From: Nereocystis luetkeana
Taxonomy: Eukaryota > Sar > Phaeophyceae > Laminariales > Laminariaceae
Direction of reading: 5' to 3'
Assembly: GCA_031213475.1 (NCBI GenBank)
Contig: JARUPZ010000003.1
Coordinates: forward strand, 8,672,313-8,736,312
Length of the DNA: 64,000 nt
In this document: piece after piece, positions 27,501 to 40,400 of the stretch
Layout: each line of letters starts with the position of its first letter
Position numbering within the stretch: position 1 is the stretch's first letter
Notes under the pieces: generated by a model
The model's database searches: none
The model's input: only the letters and a program-made list of their open reading frames with translations
Told to the model about the DNA's origin: nothing
Translations under genes and position numbers: made by a program

Positions 27501-30500
27501 CGAAAAGAAAGACCTTGGCGAGGAGGAGTCCAGCGCGCCCGAAAACAAAATCTGGCAGTCCCAAGGCTGACACGGGTGGAAGGGGACGAGGGCAGTGCAA
27601 GCATAAACTCCAGGCCGCTGCATAACGGCAGTAGGTCAATCGATCCCCCTGGCATCCGCAACTCCAGGAGAGATGTGCTGGGGGTGGGATTCTTAGTGAA
27701 CAGCTTGGGGAAAAGGGGGGAGCCACGCCTCACCATGCGCCGCAAACAAAAAACGTGCATGGGAACCTTTGCCTATATCCAGCATCGAACGTGTTGTCAG
27801 TACTTGCAGGGTAGGGATTTGGCGTATACGTGGGTCACACTGTTCAGTCAAACGCCACAGCCGCCGAAATGTATTTGTCAGCCAGATTCTGCGAAAGCAC
27901 GTGGCACAATGTCACTCGGGGCCCCCTTGAGCACGCTGCTGATTTGTGCCACGATGCTACGATATGTCTGCAGGGCATGCCTTGAAAGGGGGCGCGGAGA
28001 CAAAGCCCGGAGGAGTTTAGGAGTGCAGGGGCTTGCGCAGCCAATTGTGTAGCCGGGCGTTAGTAGAGGCGCATTACGGTCTGTAGCGCTTCGCACAAGA
28101 AAAGGGGGGGGGGCTTCGGCACACGCGAGTAAATCCAAGTATCCTGGACATGCAGGTGCGGCGAGAAGTGCTTAGCGAAGCGACGATCCTCGTGTGTTTA
28201 CCGCGCGCATACCGAATAAATCAGCGTGTGGACGCTGCATCGGATGGGCGACAAGCCTCCTTCGAAGACAACTATTGTTGGCCTGAGATATAAGGCGTCA
28301 CCCCATATATGTCTATCTCGCTGTCCCCTCCAGACGCCTCCAGTTCGGTTTGCACCTGGCAGCCCCCGCTTGCGCGGCGTCCCCAAGGAGGAATGCCTCT
28401 ACCATAGCTATGTACGGCAAGGAAACACACGAACGGCACTGTACTACTGTCCGGACATTTCTTCCTGGTATATGGTAGAACGTCGACACGCGCGGTCTGC
28501 GCTATTAGAAGTGGGTACTACTGTAGTCGTGGAGCAATTTGCCCTGCGGTGAATCCAAGCCTGCGCTTCGCTTTTACGTCAACCGGAGTGCTGAAGCCGT
28601 CGACGAGGCTGGGCCCTTCAAGACACAGCTTGTCGGAAGATAAAGTATTTCAGAGACGAGCTGCATATTGCCAACGTGTCGTCTTCGAGGACTTTTGATC
28701 GGCATGTGACAACCCGAGGGTGTAGGTACACATGCGCGTAGGAACACCGCATACGTATGACGTAGGGAGTGGCGTCGTCGCATCCCCCCGAAGACTCCTA
28801 CCACCCCCCCCCGATTCCTGCGCTTCGGCAGTCGGGAGTACGCGAGCGCGAGCCGCGGGACGCTCTCCTTCCACACTGCAACGCGCGTCGCCACAGCAAC
28901 GGCCGCGGAATACGCGAAAAAAAGGAGCTGTTCTTGACAGTCAGACCCCGACGCCGAAAGGGTCTTACGATAGAGGCGCGGTAACATCGACGTTCCTCTG
29001 CTGCCGTTTACCGTGGGCGCAACGGTGTCTCGAATCTCGAGCGAACACCGTAATTTCGTATTTTCACGTGTCTCGCCAGCGCGTGTGGCCTACTCGAGCG
29101 AGATGGGAGAGACACAAGCAAGTGAGTGCGGCTTGATCTCGTCGGGAGACCCGCCCGCCAACCCACCCGCCCACCAGCGCGCCGGCCAGCGCAGGTTCAG
29201 GGCGCGATACTACGGGCAGTTTGCCCGCACGCCCAGAGATATGCTTAATTTCTGTGCTGGGCACCGGCCTGCAAAATGCCTTGCAATGTTCGGGCCCGGA
29301 TCAGAAGGCACCCCAGGAAAATTCCGCGGGATAAGCTGGATGTACCAGAGGGTTTACGAAGAAAGTCGAAAGATCAGAGGTTGAGCTTTCGTGTCCCACA
29401 TTTTATTTAAGGACAAAGGCTAACGCAAGATACGGGAGGAGTTGGAGAAGTATACCTGGTATGTAGGCACAGCAGCAGCAGCAGCAGAAGAAGCAGCAGC
29501 GACAGTGGCACCACAACACTCAAATGCCAGAGCCACAAATACCAGGTGAAGCCCACTTAGTCCTTCCGATAGACACAGGTTGCGCACCTATATGTACACC
29601 ACGTCCCTGATCTCCGGTGCCCGGGAAGCCTCATTCAGCAAACGCAACCATTGCTCTCAGGCAGTATGATACGAGTAGACAAGTCAGTACAAGCAGCGTT
29701 GCTCCGACGATGAAATTTGCGGTTCATGTACTCATATACACGTACAGTGGTAATATCAAGTACGTGTACAAGCAGCTAGCATGTGCATCGAGTTGCTGCT
29801 ATTAATAGAAATGAATAAAGACACCTGAGTAGGTACGTATGTGGCACAGCTTTATTTTCGCCCTTGCCGTTCCACCTTGGCTTCGAAGCGTACCGGCGGG
29901 TGTAGTCTGTCTTGCACAAACACCATGACCTGGTACTTGAAGGTAAATCGTACTGCTACTGTAACACACAATGGTACGTGGTACTTCGCAGTGTAGATAT
30001 ACGGAGGAAAACAACAAGGAGTGTCGTGGGTGCACTACAGCCGTATCACCGAATGTCTCTGGCTACAACAGTTGCACCTGTGGTACACACCAGTGCATAA
30101 TAGGTACCAAGCTGAACTGCTGTACTCGAGCTTGTGTTACTTACAGGGTCGTATGCCAGACAGGATGATCAGCTATGCAACGAATCAACAACGTTTTGAA
30201 AGAACGGAAGGGCAGACCCTGGGGCGGGCAGGCGAAGATCGCGCCAAGCTTGAATTTCGGCGCCGCAACCTGCAGAAACAACGAAAAACTCGTATCAAAC
30301 GTACTGGTACGACTCGTACCCATAAAAAATACCACAGGTATCCAAAGGTACCAGGTACCCGTATGAAATACCCTTACCACAGGCATCTGCGTTGTACTCG
30401 TCTACACCGCTGTACTCTGTAGGTTTTGTGTACTGTTACCCGGTATTCATATTAACACTATTTAATGAACTGTACCTTGACTGCACGACTCGTATGCTAT

Positions 30501-31351
30501 TAATATTAATATCATAGGTACGAGTACTCAGTACGAACCGTAGAAAAAAGAGTGAACAAGGGTATGATATGCGTTCTTATGTACCGAGAGATATGTTCTT
30601 ATCGTATGTACCATGCCAACGGGCAACACATGACCCTTGCCAAGAAGTCCACAGGCCCCGAGAGATATGTTTAATTTTTTCCCCATGTTCAAGGTCGAGG
30701 ATGCAAGATGAGGAGAGCTCGAGGTGGGGGTCCGGATCTTGAAGCAGCTCACCGACCGCCACGTTGCGTCATGCTGTAACAAGGAAGTGAGGTACCACGG
30801 GTATCTACAATAGTACGACGCACGGAGAGGGCACCGCTTGCAAATAGCGGGCGTGGATCCACTGCTCTCTCATATATTCGCGAGAACACAAAAGGCAGAC
30901 GATCGACAACAGTAAGTATATCAACCACCTTTCCGAAATATGTACAGACAGTAGTACTCGTAAAGACCAGCCTACGCTGGGGCTCCATGTATGTGTCCGA
31001 CGAAGCAGTTCGAGAGCGGTCTGGATGGGCATCACAGTCATATTACTCGTACTGCCGAACGGTGGAGGAACGGAAATAGATGACAATACCACACGAGGTG
31101 AATCTACTAGCAGACGCACACAAACTGGAACTTCTGGAGATTCACCTGTTTTATTGAAGAGGACCAAAGCAACGAGGCACGACCGTAGATTTTTCAACAA
31201 TGAGACCGTCAACTCCGCCACCGATACCCCCTTGGCAGCCCGCGTTTATAGCGTAGTTGGTGTTACGGCTTGTTTGAGTAAAATTCCAGGATGTTGAACG
31301 AGGAGTTCCAGGTTTCTTGCTGTTCCACTGAGGCGTTTTACGGTAGGGGCT

Positions 31352-31429
31352 ATGCTGTATACTCTGCGCACTGATGGGCTGCAACCGCCGCGGACACTAG
31401 CTGCGTTGACGCTGAGGTACCTCCGTACC
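31352..31429 (+). other. Possible N-terminal extension of MTHFR
   Basis: An in-frame ATG at 31352, after a TAG at 31343, would add 26 residues (MLYTLRTDGLQPPRTLAALT...). The extension has four Arg and one acidic residue, resembling an organelle-targeting peptide. The start at 31430 matches the usual enzyme N-terminus. Confidence 0.35.
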
Positions 31430-34400
31430 ATGAAGATAATAGACAAGATCAAGCATGCAATGGAATCCAAGGAGCCGTTCTACTCCTTCGAGTTCTTCCC
31501 GCCGAAAACGTCAGCTGGCGTCGAAAATCTGTGAGCGCAAAGAAGTATAAACGAACCCGCGGAAGATCACTTCTCCGGCCATACCGCCCCCGGCTGTCAA
31601 TCAACGTCATGCACCATACCCGCGAGTCAAATAGAGTGTCTTACCGTTGCTCTGTGTCCACATGCCCATCCATGCGCGCAATAGCACAGACAGCGTGTAT
31701 GCCCGTCTGTGCGAGATGGCACCGTCGTTCAAATCAGCAAGCATATGATATCGACCCTTGGTTATTTGATTTCTTGCGTCGGTACCGCACTCAGTCAGTA
31801 GATAGGATAGTGGACTTCGTACCTCGTCCCCGGTACGAGGTCCGCATGGGTATCATGGGATCAGGCTTTAGGCTGTGTGCCTGTTGGGCGGCATATGATA
31901 GGGTTTCATGATGCGTGATGCCGTGATGCCACTCTTGCATCATGGCCTTCATGGTATTTCTCTACTTGACATCCTGTGGGGCTGTATACGTACCATACGC
32001 AAGGCTGACGGATGTTGCCAGGAAAGATTCGATGCCTGTACGTGCATGTACGAGTACGTGGAGAAAAGTAAGGTTCCCCTCTGTCACATGCCTACAGCAG
32101 CCGTACGGGAGTGGCGCAAGCACGAATTGAAAACCATAGTCGTGCGGCATGCATGTGATCCGTGATACAAGGTCCCCCTTGGGGATGAAGGTAACGTGAA
32201 ATCCTGGGGGCGTCGCAAGGCACAAAGGGTCGCAGCAGTTGGCACACGTATAGCTGTTCCCGGCGGAAACGTGAGCCATTTTGTATTTATTTTATTTTTT
32301 GCGTATCCCATTAATTATCTTCGCACATCGTCTTCTCCCTCTCTCCTTCCAACTCCTAACTCAGATCCGGGGTCACATAGCAGGCTCTTCTCCCCCCTTC
32401 CCGCTACGGTACGTGCCTACATTTATATCGCGAGAAGATTTCAGCCTTTTCTTCCCTCGTCGACTCGCATGGAATTGTGCCTACCCACGCTGCAACGCGC
32501 TCTCAACAATTGAATCCTTTTGATTTTGATTTTTGCAAATAAAGTCAAATGTCCGACCCACCTGGGGCTCGAACCCAGGACTCAAACACAAGTAGAATTC
32601 GAGGTTAACCACTTGAACCACCGGGGCGACCGATGGGTTAGCGCATTGCTCGAAGAAATACGAAAATATGAAATACCAGGTGGTACGGGTATTCAGCAAT
32701 ACTACTCTTCCTGTGCTGACTACTATTAATACTAATAATACACTACTACATGCACGCGGTACCATGGGTTGACTATTAATACTATGATGTTACGAGTACT
32801 ATACCTGGTACGCCATTACAACTACCTGTACAGGACAACGCAGATGTAGTACAGGTAGGAGCATGCACTCTACAAAATACTACCTGGTCCACTAAACTAC
32901 GACGAGTACGACTACTAGAGCATGACCAATCGCACATACAACACAGACAACCTCATGGTAAAGAGAGAGATGAAATAACCACGCGGTACCATGGGTTGGG
33001 GCATTACCTCTGTTGTTATCATGCTTGTCATCCGACAATGTGCAGCATGAGCTACAACGTTGATCACTCGAAACACTCCTGAAAGAAGAAAAAGCCGGAA
33101 ACAAAAGGAAACCTATGCACTCCTACTGTATGTCTACTTCCCTCTATGCTTCATCTACGATACTCAATTTTGCTGTCTTTGCTCCCTCCTCCATATCACG
33201 ATGTGCTCTTTACGTCCTGTGCTCTAATATTAACCCCCTTTAGAACCGCAGTCCCGTTTTGGGGACAAACTACTTGAAGTTTGAGTGGTTTGTCCCCAAA
33301 ACGGGGCTGCGGTTCTAAAAAGGTTAAGCCGCATCCAAGCTCCATCTCCACGCCATCGGTTTGGGTCTGTCATCCCCTCCACCACTGCTCCTTGTCGTTT
33401 CCTGGCGATTCCCAAGTTGGAGTGTGCTGATACATTATATACCTCTGCCAGTACTTCGTAGATGCAGTACAGGTAGAAGCAGCATGAATAAATACTATTC
33501 ACCTTGCAAAACGTTTGGCGTCATGTTAGTGTTTGGCGTCAGCGGGAAAAACCCTTAACATGACGTTTTCTACGTTAACTACGTTCTGGATTTTGTGATA
33601 ACATAGTGTTGGTGTGTTATGATATTGGCGGGCGATCGCGTAACATTAGTGTATGGTCATAGTGTTACTTTGATCTCGTACTGACCGCGACATATGTGTT
33701 ACGGTGTTAAAGTATGCAGCCCATAGCAAGTAACACTATGTTGGCGTGTTGTTAACAGCGGATTTCCTTGTGGTTATCGTAGCACACGTTGAAGGGATAA
33801 CATACATATTCAATTAAACGTTAACATTGTTTTACCAAGTCAGCGACATCAGCCCATAGCGAATAACGGTATGTTACTGTGTCAGCGGGATCCTTACTTG
33901 CTACCGTAGCACCCTTTAGACGTATACCGTGCAGCAGTACACGGCCAAATACACGCGTACGTAACACTATGTTAGTGTGTTGGTGAAAATCCTGTGGCTA
34001 TCGTAACATCGTAACACACGTTAGAGGGATGACGTGTATGGTCAATACAACGTTAACATTATGTTGCCGTATCGCGTATCAGCCGCAGCAGCGGTCCGTA
34101 TGGAGCGACGTTAAGGGAGGGTGTTTCGGAAGTCTTGCTACCATAACATTACAGGCCACAATACGGCACAGTCTATTGCGCCGGTAGGAGGCTGGATTCG
34201 ACGACGAGGGAGGAGGGAGACTGAGCGTCGACGTGCGGGGAAGAGACAGATTGACCTCCCCCTGCGCGAGAATTTCTATTTTTCAGATCAGAACCGCAAG
34301 TACGAGGAGCGTTTTGTTTTTCAGGATGACGGAGAAAGGGAATCGACTGGAAGGGAATGGCAACGAGTGCACGCGCGAAGGAGCGGGTGGATTGGGCCAA

Positions 34401-37400
34401 GGCGATGAGGCGGCCATGAAGAGCGGCAGGAAGGCGGTGCACAGAGACCCATGATCTGCGCGCACACTATCATCACGAGAGAAGCAGTCATAGTTTGTTT
34501 TTTCCTGGTATTGTTTTTCACGAGGCAGAATAGTATCTACCGGTACTTGTTATAAACGTCGTCACTGGTTTTTTTAGTTTAACGAGTTGTATACCCTTCA
34601 TGGGGAATAACCTACGCAATTATCAGGGACGTGGTATCATAACTGCTGTGCTGCACCTTTTTGTGTCAGACAGTCCAGGCAGAGATGGCGATCGTTGATA
34701 TTCGTGTGGTAGTAAGGTTCGATTGCTCCCTTTTTCACTGCATATCCGCGAGTCTTCACTCTGACAGCACTCCAGATAGCAGGCAGGTGTGTTCCTCTTT
34801 CGTTTTCACGACTACCGTGCGTTTCGTACGGTGCAGGCAGCACTTCAGACAGCATCCGCTGTAGTCAGCAGCCACGAGTTGGTTAGTGGTGGGAATGGTA
34901 TTCTATGTTATAGTTGAGAGGATATACCCGCGGCCGTGCTAGTTCAGTTTGCACATTGGTTTTAGCTCGTGTGCGCTTTCTTCGTCTCGTGTATTTTGAG
35001 GCAGTCGAATTTTCGTTTTTTTTTGTTTTTCGGATCTTCCTAGGGCTCCAGCACCTTTGTGTGACCACGGACTCCTCCATCAGAGAGTTAATGTGAGAAC
35101 AACAACAACAACAACAACAACAACAACGTCAAACGGATAACGTATTTTATCGATAAAACACTATTAATACGGAGCATTATGTTGATACCTCGTATGCAAT
35201 GTATGTAGTAACACAAGTTAGCAGATGAAGTTCACCCCGAATCTAACATAAAAAAAAAATGGTACTGCCGTGTTAACTCTTACGTGCGGGTGTGCAGATT
35301 ACCGCAAAGATGGATAACTTACTCACTGTGTTATAGATGGATAACGTGCTGGCGGGGGTTCCAGAATAAAATGCGGCGTTTTTTTTTGCGGGGATCCCTC
35401 CTAAATATCCCCTGTTTGGTGGTTTGAAAATGTAGAGCATTTATTTACCGGGGATGCGATGCTATCCCCCTCCCCGGGGATATTTTTGTAGGTATCCCCT
35501 ACTGGGATGTTGGCGAAATTGGATAGCACGGCTACATTTTGTTACTCCCACACGCCGATTTACCATTAACACTGGTAGCACATGTTAAGTCTCGGGAAGA
35601 TCCAAAAGGTAACGTAGTAACATTACGTTAGAACGACTTCCGCCCCAACGGTAACTCAGTAACATAGTGCAGTGTTAGACCCGGATTGATTTTTATAGTA
35701 ACACGGTAACGGGATGTTACCAGCAGGTAACGGGATGTTACCAGCAGATCTTTACTGACGGTAACACCGTAACATAATGTTAGAGAGACTTGCGCATTTA
35801 GGCTAACATCCTAACAGAATGTTTCGTATGGGCCGCCTAAGACGGTAACGTATCTAACGCCCGTTAATTGTTACGTTATCCGAGCCTATCTATGGCAATC
35901 AGACGGGGGGTCCAGATAACGTAGTGTTAGTAGTGCTGTGCGTTATGTTACGTTAGTGTGCTATTTTTAAGACAATGTTAGTGATGGCGAACATGGTAAC
36001 GTTATGTTAGGGTGTTACATACAACACTCCTCCTGAGGGTAACACTATGTTAGTGCGTTATGTCCAACGCTGGGTCGACAGTAATATTATGTTATCGTGT
36101 TATTATAGTAAATATGCGGATATCGATCTGGGCGTGTTGGAGTAATAACGTACGTGTTTGGTCAAGGCCGTTGTTACAGTAGTGTTAGTTCAAGAACTGA
36201 TCACGGCATAATATAATGTTTCTGTACCAGAGCTGGACGAGACCGAGCACCAACTTCACCTTAAGGCGCGTGCACGTTCGTGGTCTTCCAGCTAACACTG
36301 TGTTACCGCGTTACCGTGATCGTTCCTCCAGTGCTAACACTATGTTGGTACGTACGTTGTCACGTTCCTGCGTTAGGCCCCATGACGTAGATACCCTGGT
36401 AAGTGTTATCCGAGTGTTACGTTGTCCGAGTACTACACTACTACCTACTACGAGTGCTACTGCTGCTATGGTACTAGCTTTGATAAGTACAACGGCAACG
36501 TAGCATGCGAGCGGTACCATGGGTTGGGAGCATGACTATTCTACTGTTACTCTTAATATACACCGCCTTCACTGCTACGCAGATATATGTATTGTATTAA
36601 AGGCAGAAGCAGCATGCACGCTACAAACTACTATACTACCACTGCTACCGTTAAAATTTTGTAAAAATACAGGCTGCGTATCATGTACTGTTGAGGGCGT
36701 CTACTGCTATTGGCCAGGTAGAAGCAGCATGCAGACGGCAGCCACAGCAATAGCGGATACCACAACGACAACGACTATTGCCACTACTTATGGTACAAGT
36801 ACTACTATTACGGGGGACCATAGTAAATAGGACCAAATGCGGTTATTTTATAGTAAAAATAGGTAAATATATACCAGGTACCTGGTATAGGTTTTTGTGT
36901 GTACTGTACTGTAGGTCCTATTTGCTATGTTCCCCCGTAATACTGCTATTGGACAGCCATAAATTGAAGCAGCATGCACCCGGTGCCATGGGCTACTATT
37001 AATATCAATATTAACAATACAACTACAACTATTATGTACCATACGAACTACCTCAGAATTCAAACCCGCGTGTCACAAACAGCGTCAATAGTACACAAAG
37101 GCTAAATATCCAAAAGCATCCCTAGTATTAATAGTTGGAAGCAGCTTCTCTATATTTTTCTATGTACAGGTGTACGTACAGTTGGGACACGATGAAAAAG
37201 TTGTCTGCATCTATTTGTCATGAAAATTTCGAATGACTGCCAAGTAAGTGCTCACGGCAACTGCAGCTGACTCGTGACAACATCAGTATAGTTCTAAAAT
37301 CACTAATCCAATCAGTAGGCAGTAACCGGTCCACATATATTCTTGGTACGATAGGGCATCAGGAAAAAAACATGTGCACTTGTCATGAAATGTTTATCTC

Positions 37401-40400
37401 TGAGTTTAAATTAACCCTTTTAGGACTGCAGTCTCGTTTTGGGGACAATTGATGAAAAATTACTTGTAATTTGAGTGGATTGTCCCCAAAACGGGACTGG
37501 AGTTCTAAAGGGGTTAATGACTGCCAAAAGCAGTGTATTACACCCATGGGAACACCAGCAGACTCGCGGCAACGGCAGTGCTACTCCCTACTATTACCGA
37601 TGCTACTACTGCTGCTACTGCTACTATTAATAGCTAGTATACTACTACTGCCACTACTACTACTACTGCTACTATAGTACTACTCCTGCTACCACTGCTA
37701 TTAAATACTACTGGTACTGTTAATACTACGTACTACTACGTACTATTGCTACTACTACCAGTACTGTACTATTGCTGCCAGTGCTACCTCTGTTACCATC
37801 ACTATACTCCTACAACTACTATTCATACTAATACGCCAGATGCACGCGGAGGCAGGGGGGGTAGAGGGAGACGGGCGGCAGAATGAGCCTGACTCTGTGC
37901 CTCTTGCCCGCAGTTACGATTTCCTGCTGCTGAAAGCGTGCGACTGGACAACTCGCCAACAATAGGCATGATACCTACAGTACATATACAGTAGAAAGCT
38001 GGTGCCGATCTCCCCCAGGTAGACGGACCGAGGGGGGGCAGTTCTGTTGTCACGTACGTGCTCGGTGTGTGGTGTGTGGTCGCGTACGTGCTCGGTGTAA
38101 GGTGTGTGGTGTACGTCGAAGGGCTGAGTGAAGCGTACCTGGTATATGACTCTCGACACTCGGCAGACGTGTTCTGGTGCTGTTGTACCTCCTGCTGCTG
38201 CTGCTGCTGCTGCTCCTGCTCCTGCTGCTGCTGAGGTTGAGAAGGAACAAGACTGGAAAATGGCGGGGATTTCAAAATTGTTGAGATTTGAGATTTTCAA
38301 CGCAGAGAAAATTATCAGAGAAAATGCTACGTTTTTGGAAGTGCACACAGCTCGTCTTATCAGTAGCCGGGCAGTGTGGGCTGTGTGGGGTGCCGCACGG
38401 AGACAGGGGGCAATACGGCGAGACGGGAGGCAGTATGGGCCTCGCTCTGTGGCTCTCGCTCGTTGGGATTACCTCCTGCTGGGAGCGTGCAACTGGACAA
38501 CTAGCTAGGTATGACACCAACACCATGATACCTGGTGCCGATGTCTCCCAGGTATTGGTGGACCGAGTGAGGTAGTTTTGTGGTCACGAACGTGCTCGGT
38601 GTTAGGTGTACACCACCCGTCAAAGGTATTGCTGAAACAGATACGACGGCCGACAGATGTGTACTGCTCTTGGTGCTGTATGTCTGCTGCTGCTACTGCT
38701 ACTACTACTTCTTCTGCTGAGGTTGAAAACATACGTGCAGCAGATGGGGCTAACAAAACGGTTCGAGGGCCATTTATTTGAAATGGAAAAAAAAACAAAG
38801 CAAATCGAGTTTTCCATGTCACCTACTCGGCTCGGCGAGGCGGAAAGCAATCCCTTGTTTTTCAGCTCTGCGAAGTTCAATGCCCCGAGCACCGCCACGG
38901 TGCTCGGCCGGGATCCAGACATGCGTCGTAATGTATCCACGGCCCCCTTGCTTGCCCCGCAGCCGAAAGGGCGAAAAATAATCCTCGGACGCCGGAGAGC
39001 AGCACGCCAAAAAAAAACAAGTGCATCTTATACATATACCGGGTACATATTACGACGTTATGAAATATCTGCATGTTACTACTGTACATACAGGTATGTA
39101 GACCGTTTGAGAACTGCACCTTCATTTTTGGGGACAAAACATAGATGGAAATACAGTGGTGGGGAACTGTTGCTCTTGACTGTATCGTTTTTATAGATTT
39201 GCTCGATTCCGCCAAACATTGTACCCCTGTAGTATCGTGTTTGCCATTTTGCAATGCAGATTTTCGTTGTGGCGCTCATGCCTCTCCTGCACAAAACCAA
39301 GGGCTACCGACGATAAAAAATGAAAGCACTCCACGGATGACACGGTACACCCCGCACACACGCGCGTGACACGGAACACAGCAGTACAGCAGTGGGATAT
39401 TATTTACAGAAATAGAAAAGGATACACCGAAGAAGGTGCTGGAACTCTCGACCACACTGGCCTGGCCACGAAAATCGCACTGCAGGGGCAGCAGCAGCAG
39501 TAGCGTTGTATCTGTGGCAGCATGCACGTATTGCACAAAAGCAGAGACCCCGCTCCACAGATCGCAGGGCCCGATAAAATAACAACGGCCAGGGTACAGA
39601 ATAGGAAGCCACAGCAGTACAGAGCGAACAAACTACCGCACACGCGTCATGTTGCTTTCTGCCCTGCTGGCGGGCGGCTGGCGTGTATAGCGTTATAGCC
39701 AGCTGGTTTTTCGACTCACCCTGTCCTGCCCGTGTGCTATTTGTTGTCCGTGGTGTCAAGGTTTCGTGCATGATACAAAATACGGTTGAAGAAAAAATTA
39801 GACGTGATCTCTGCCAGGATTGAACTCGCGCTCAAATCCAAAATCGGAAATCGTGACATCGTGACCATTTGACCATTATACGAAAAATGCAGAAATTATT
39901 TTTAGCGGCTCGCGACACACAGGACGCACATGTACAGCACAGGAGGAGAAGAGAGGTGGTGATGACGGATGACGGACCGCAGCCTCCGATGAAGCAACCA
40001 ACCACGGCAGTACACCGCACGCGCGTGGTGGTCCTGACCGCTGCTTGTACTGTTGGGCGGGGTTGTAACGTTGTCCGAGGCCTCTGCATTGTATTTGTTG
40101 TCTACAATAGATGTCTGGTGTGTGCTCGGGGCAAGAAACACAAACACATCGGAAATAGGAAGAGCATTGGTGTATTAATGTGTAACCCGAACGGTGTTTA
40201 CATTTCTGCCCAGAGTTAGAGAGTGCGTCTGTCGCACACAGCAGCATCAAATATAGGTAGATGGTGGACTACGGGGCGTAGGCTCCGATAAACGCAACTA
40301 GTCACCGCAGTACAGCGCAGATGGGTGTGTCATTCATGCACTGTGTTTATGGGCGGCAGGGTGCTCTCTGCCCGTTGTCTGTTGTTTACCTGGCACATGT

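Larger units (their letters stand above)
24422..31429. other. Head-to-head intergenic region between RMND5 and MTHFR
   Basis: A 7-kb region that must contain both promoters. I see a CTG tract at 24472-24519, a tandem 20-bp repeat at 26085-26120 (TTCGACGTGAAACACACATG), CAG at 29470-29500, and scattered TACCAGGTA-type motifs from 29450 onward. Open frames at 25236-25598, 26208-26486 (minus) and 29013-29384 have no start context, splice pattern or similarity that I recognise. No clear TATA or other promoter element can be assigned. Confidence 0.5.
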
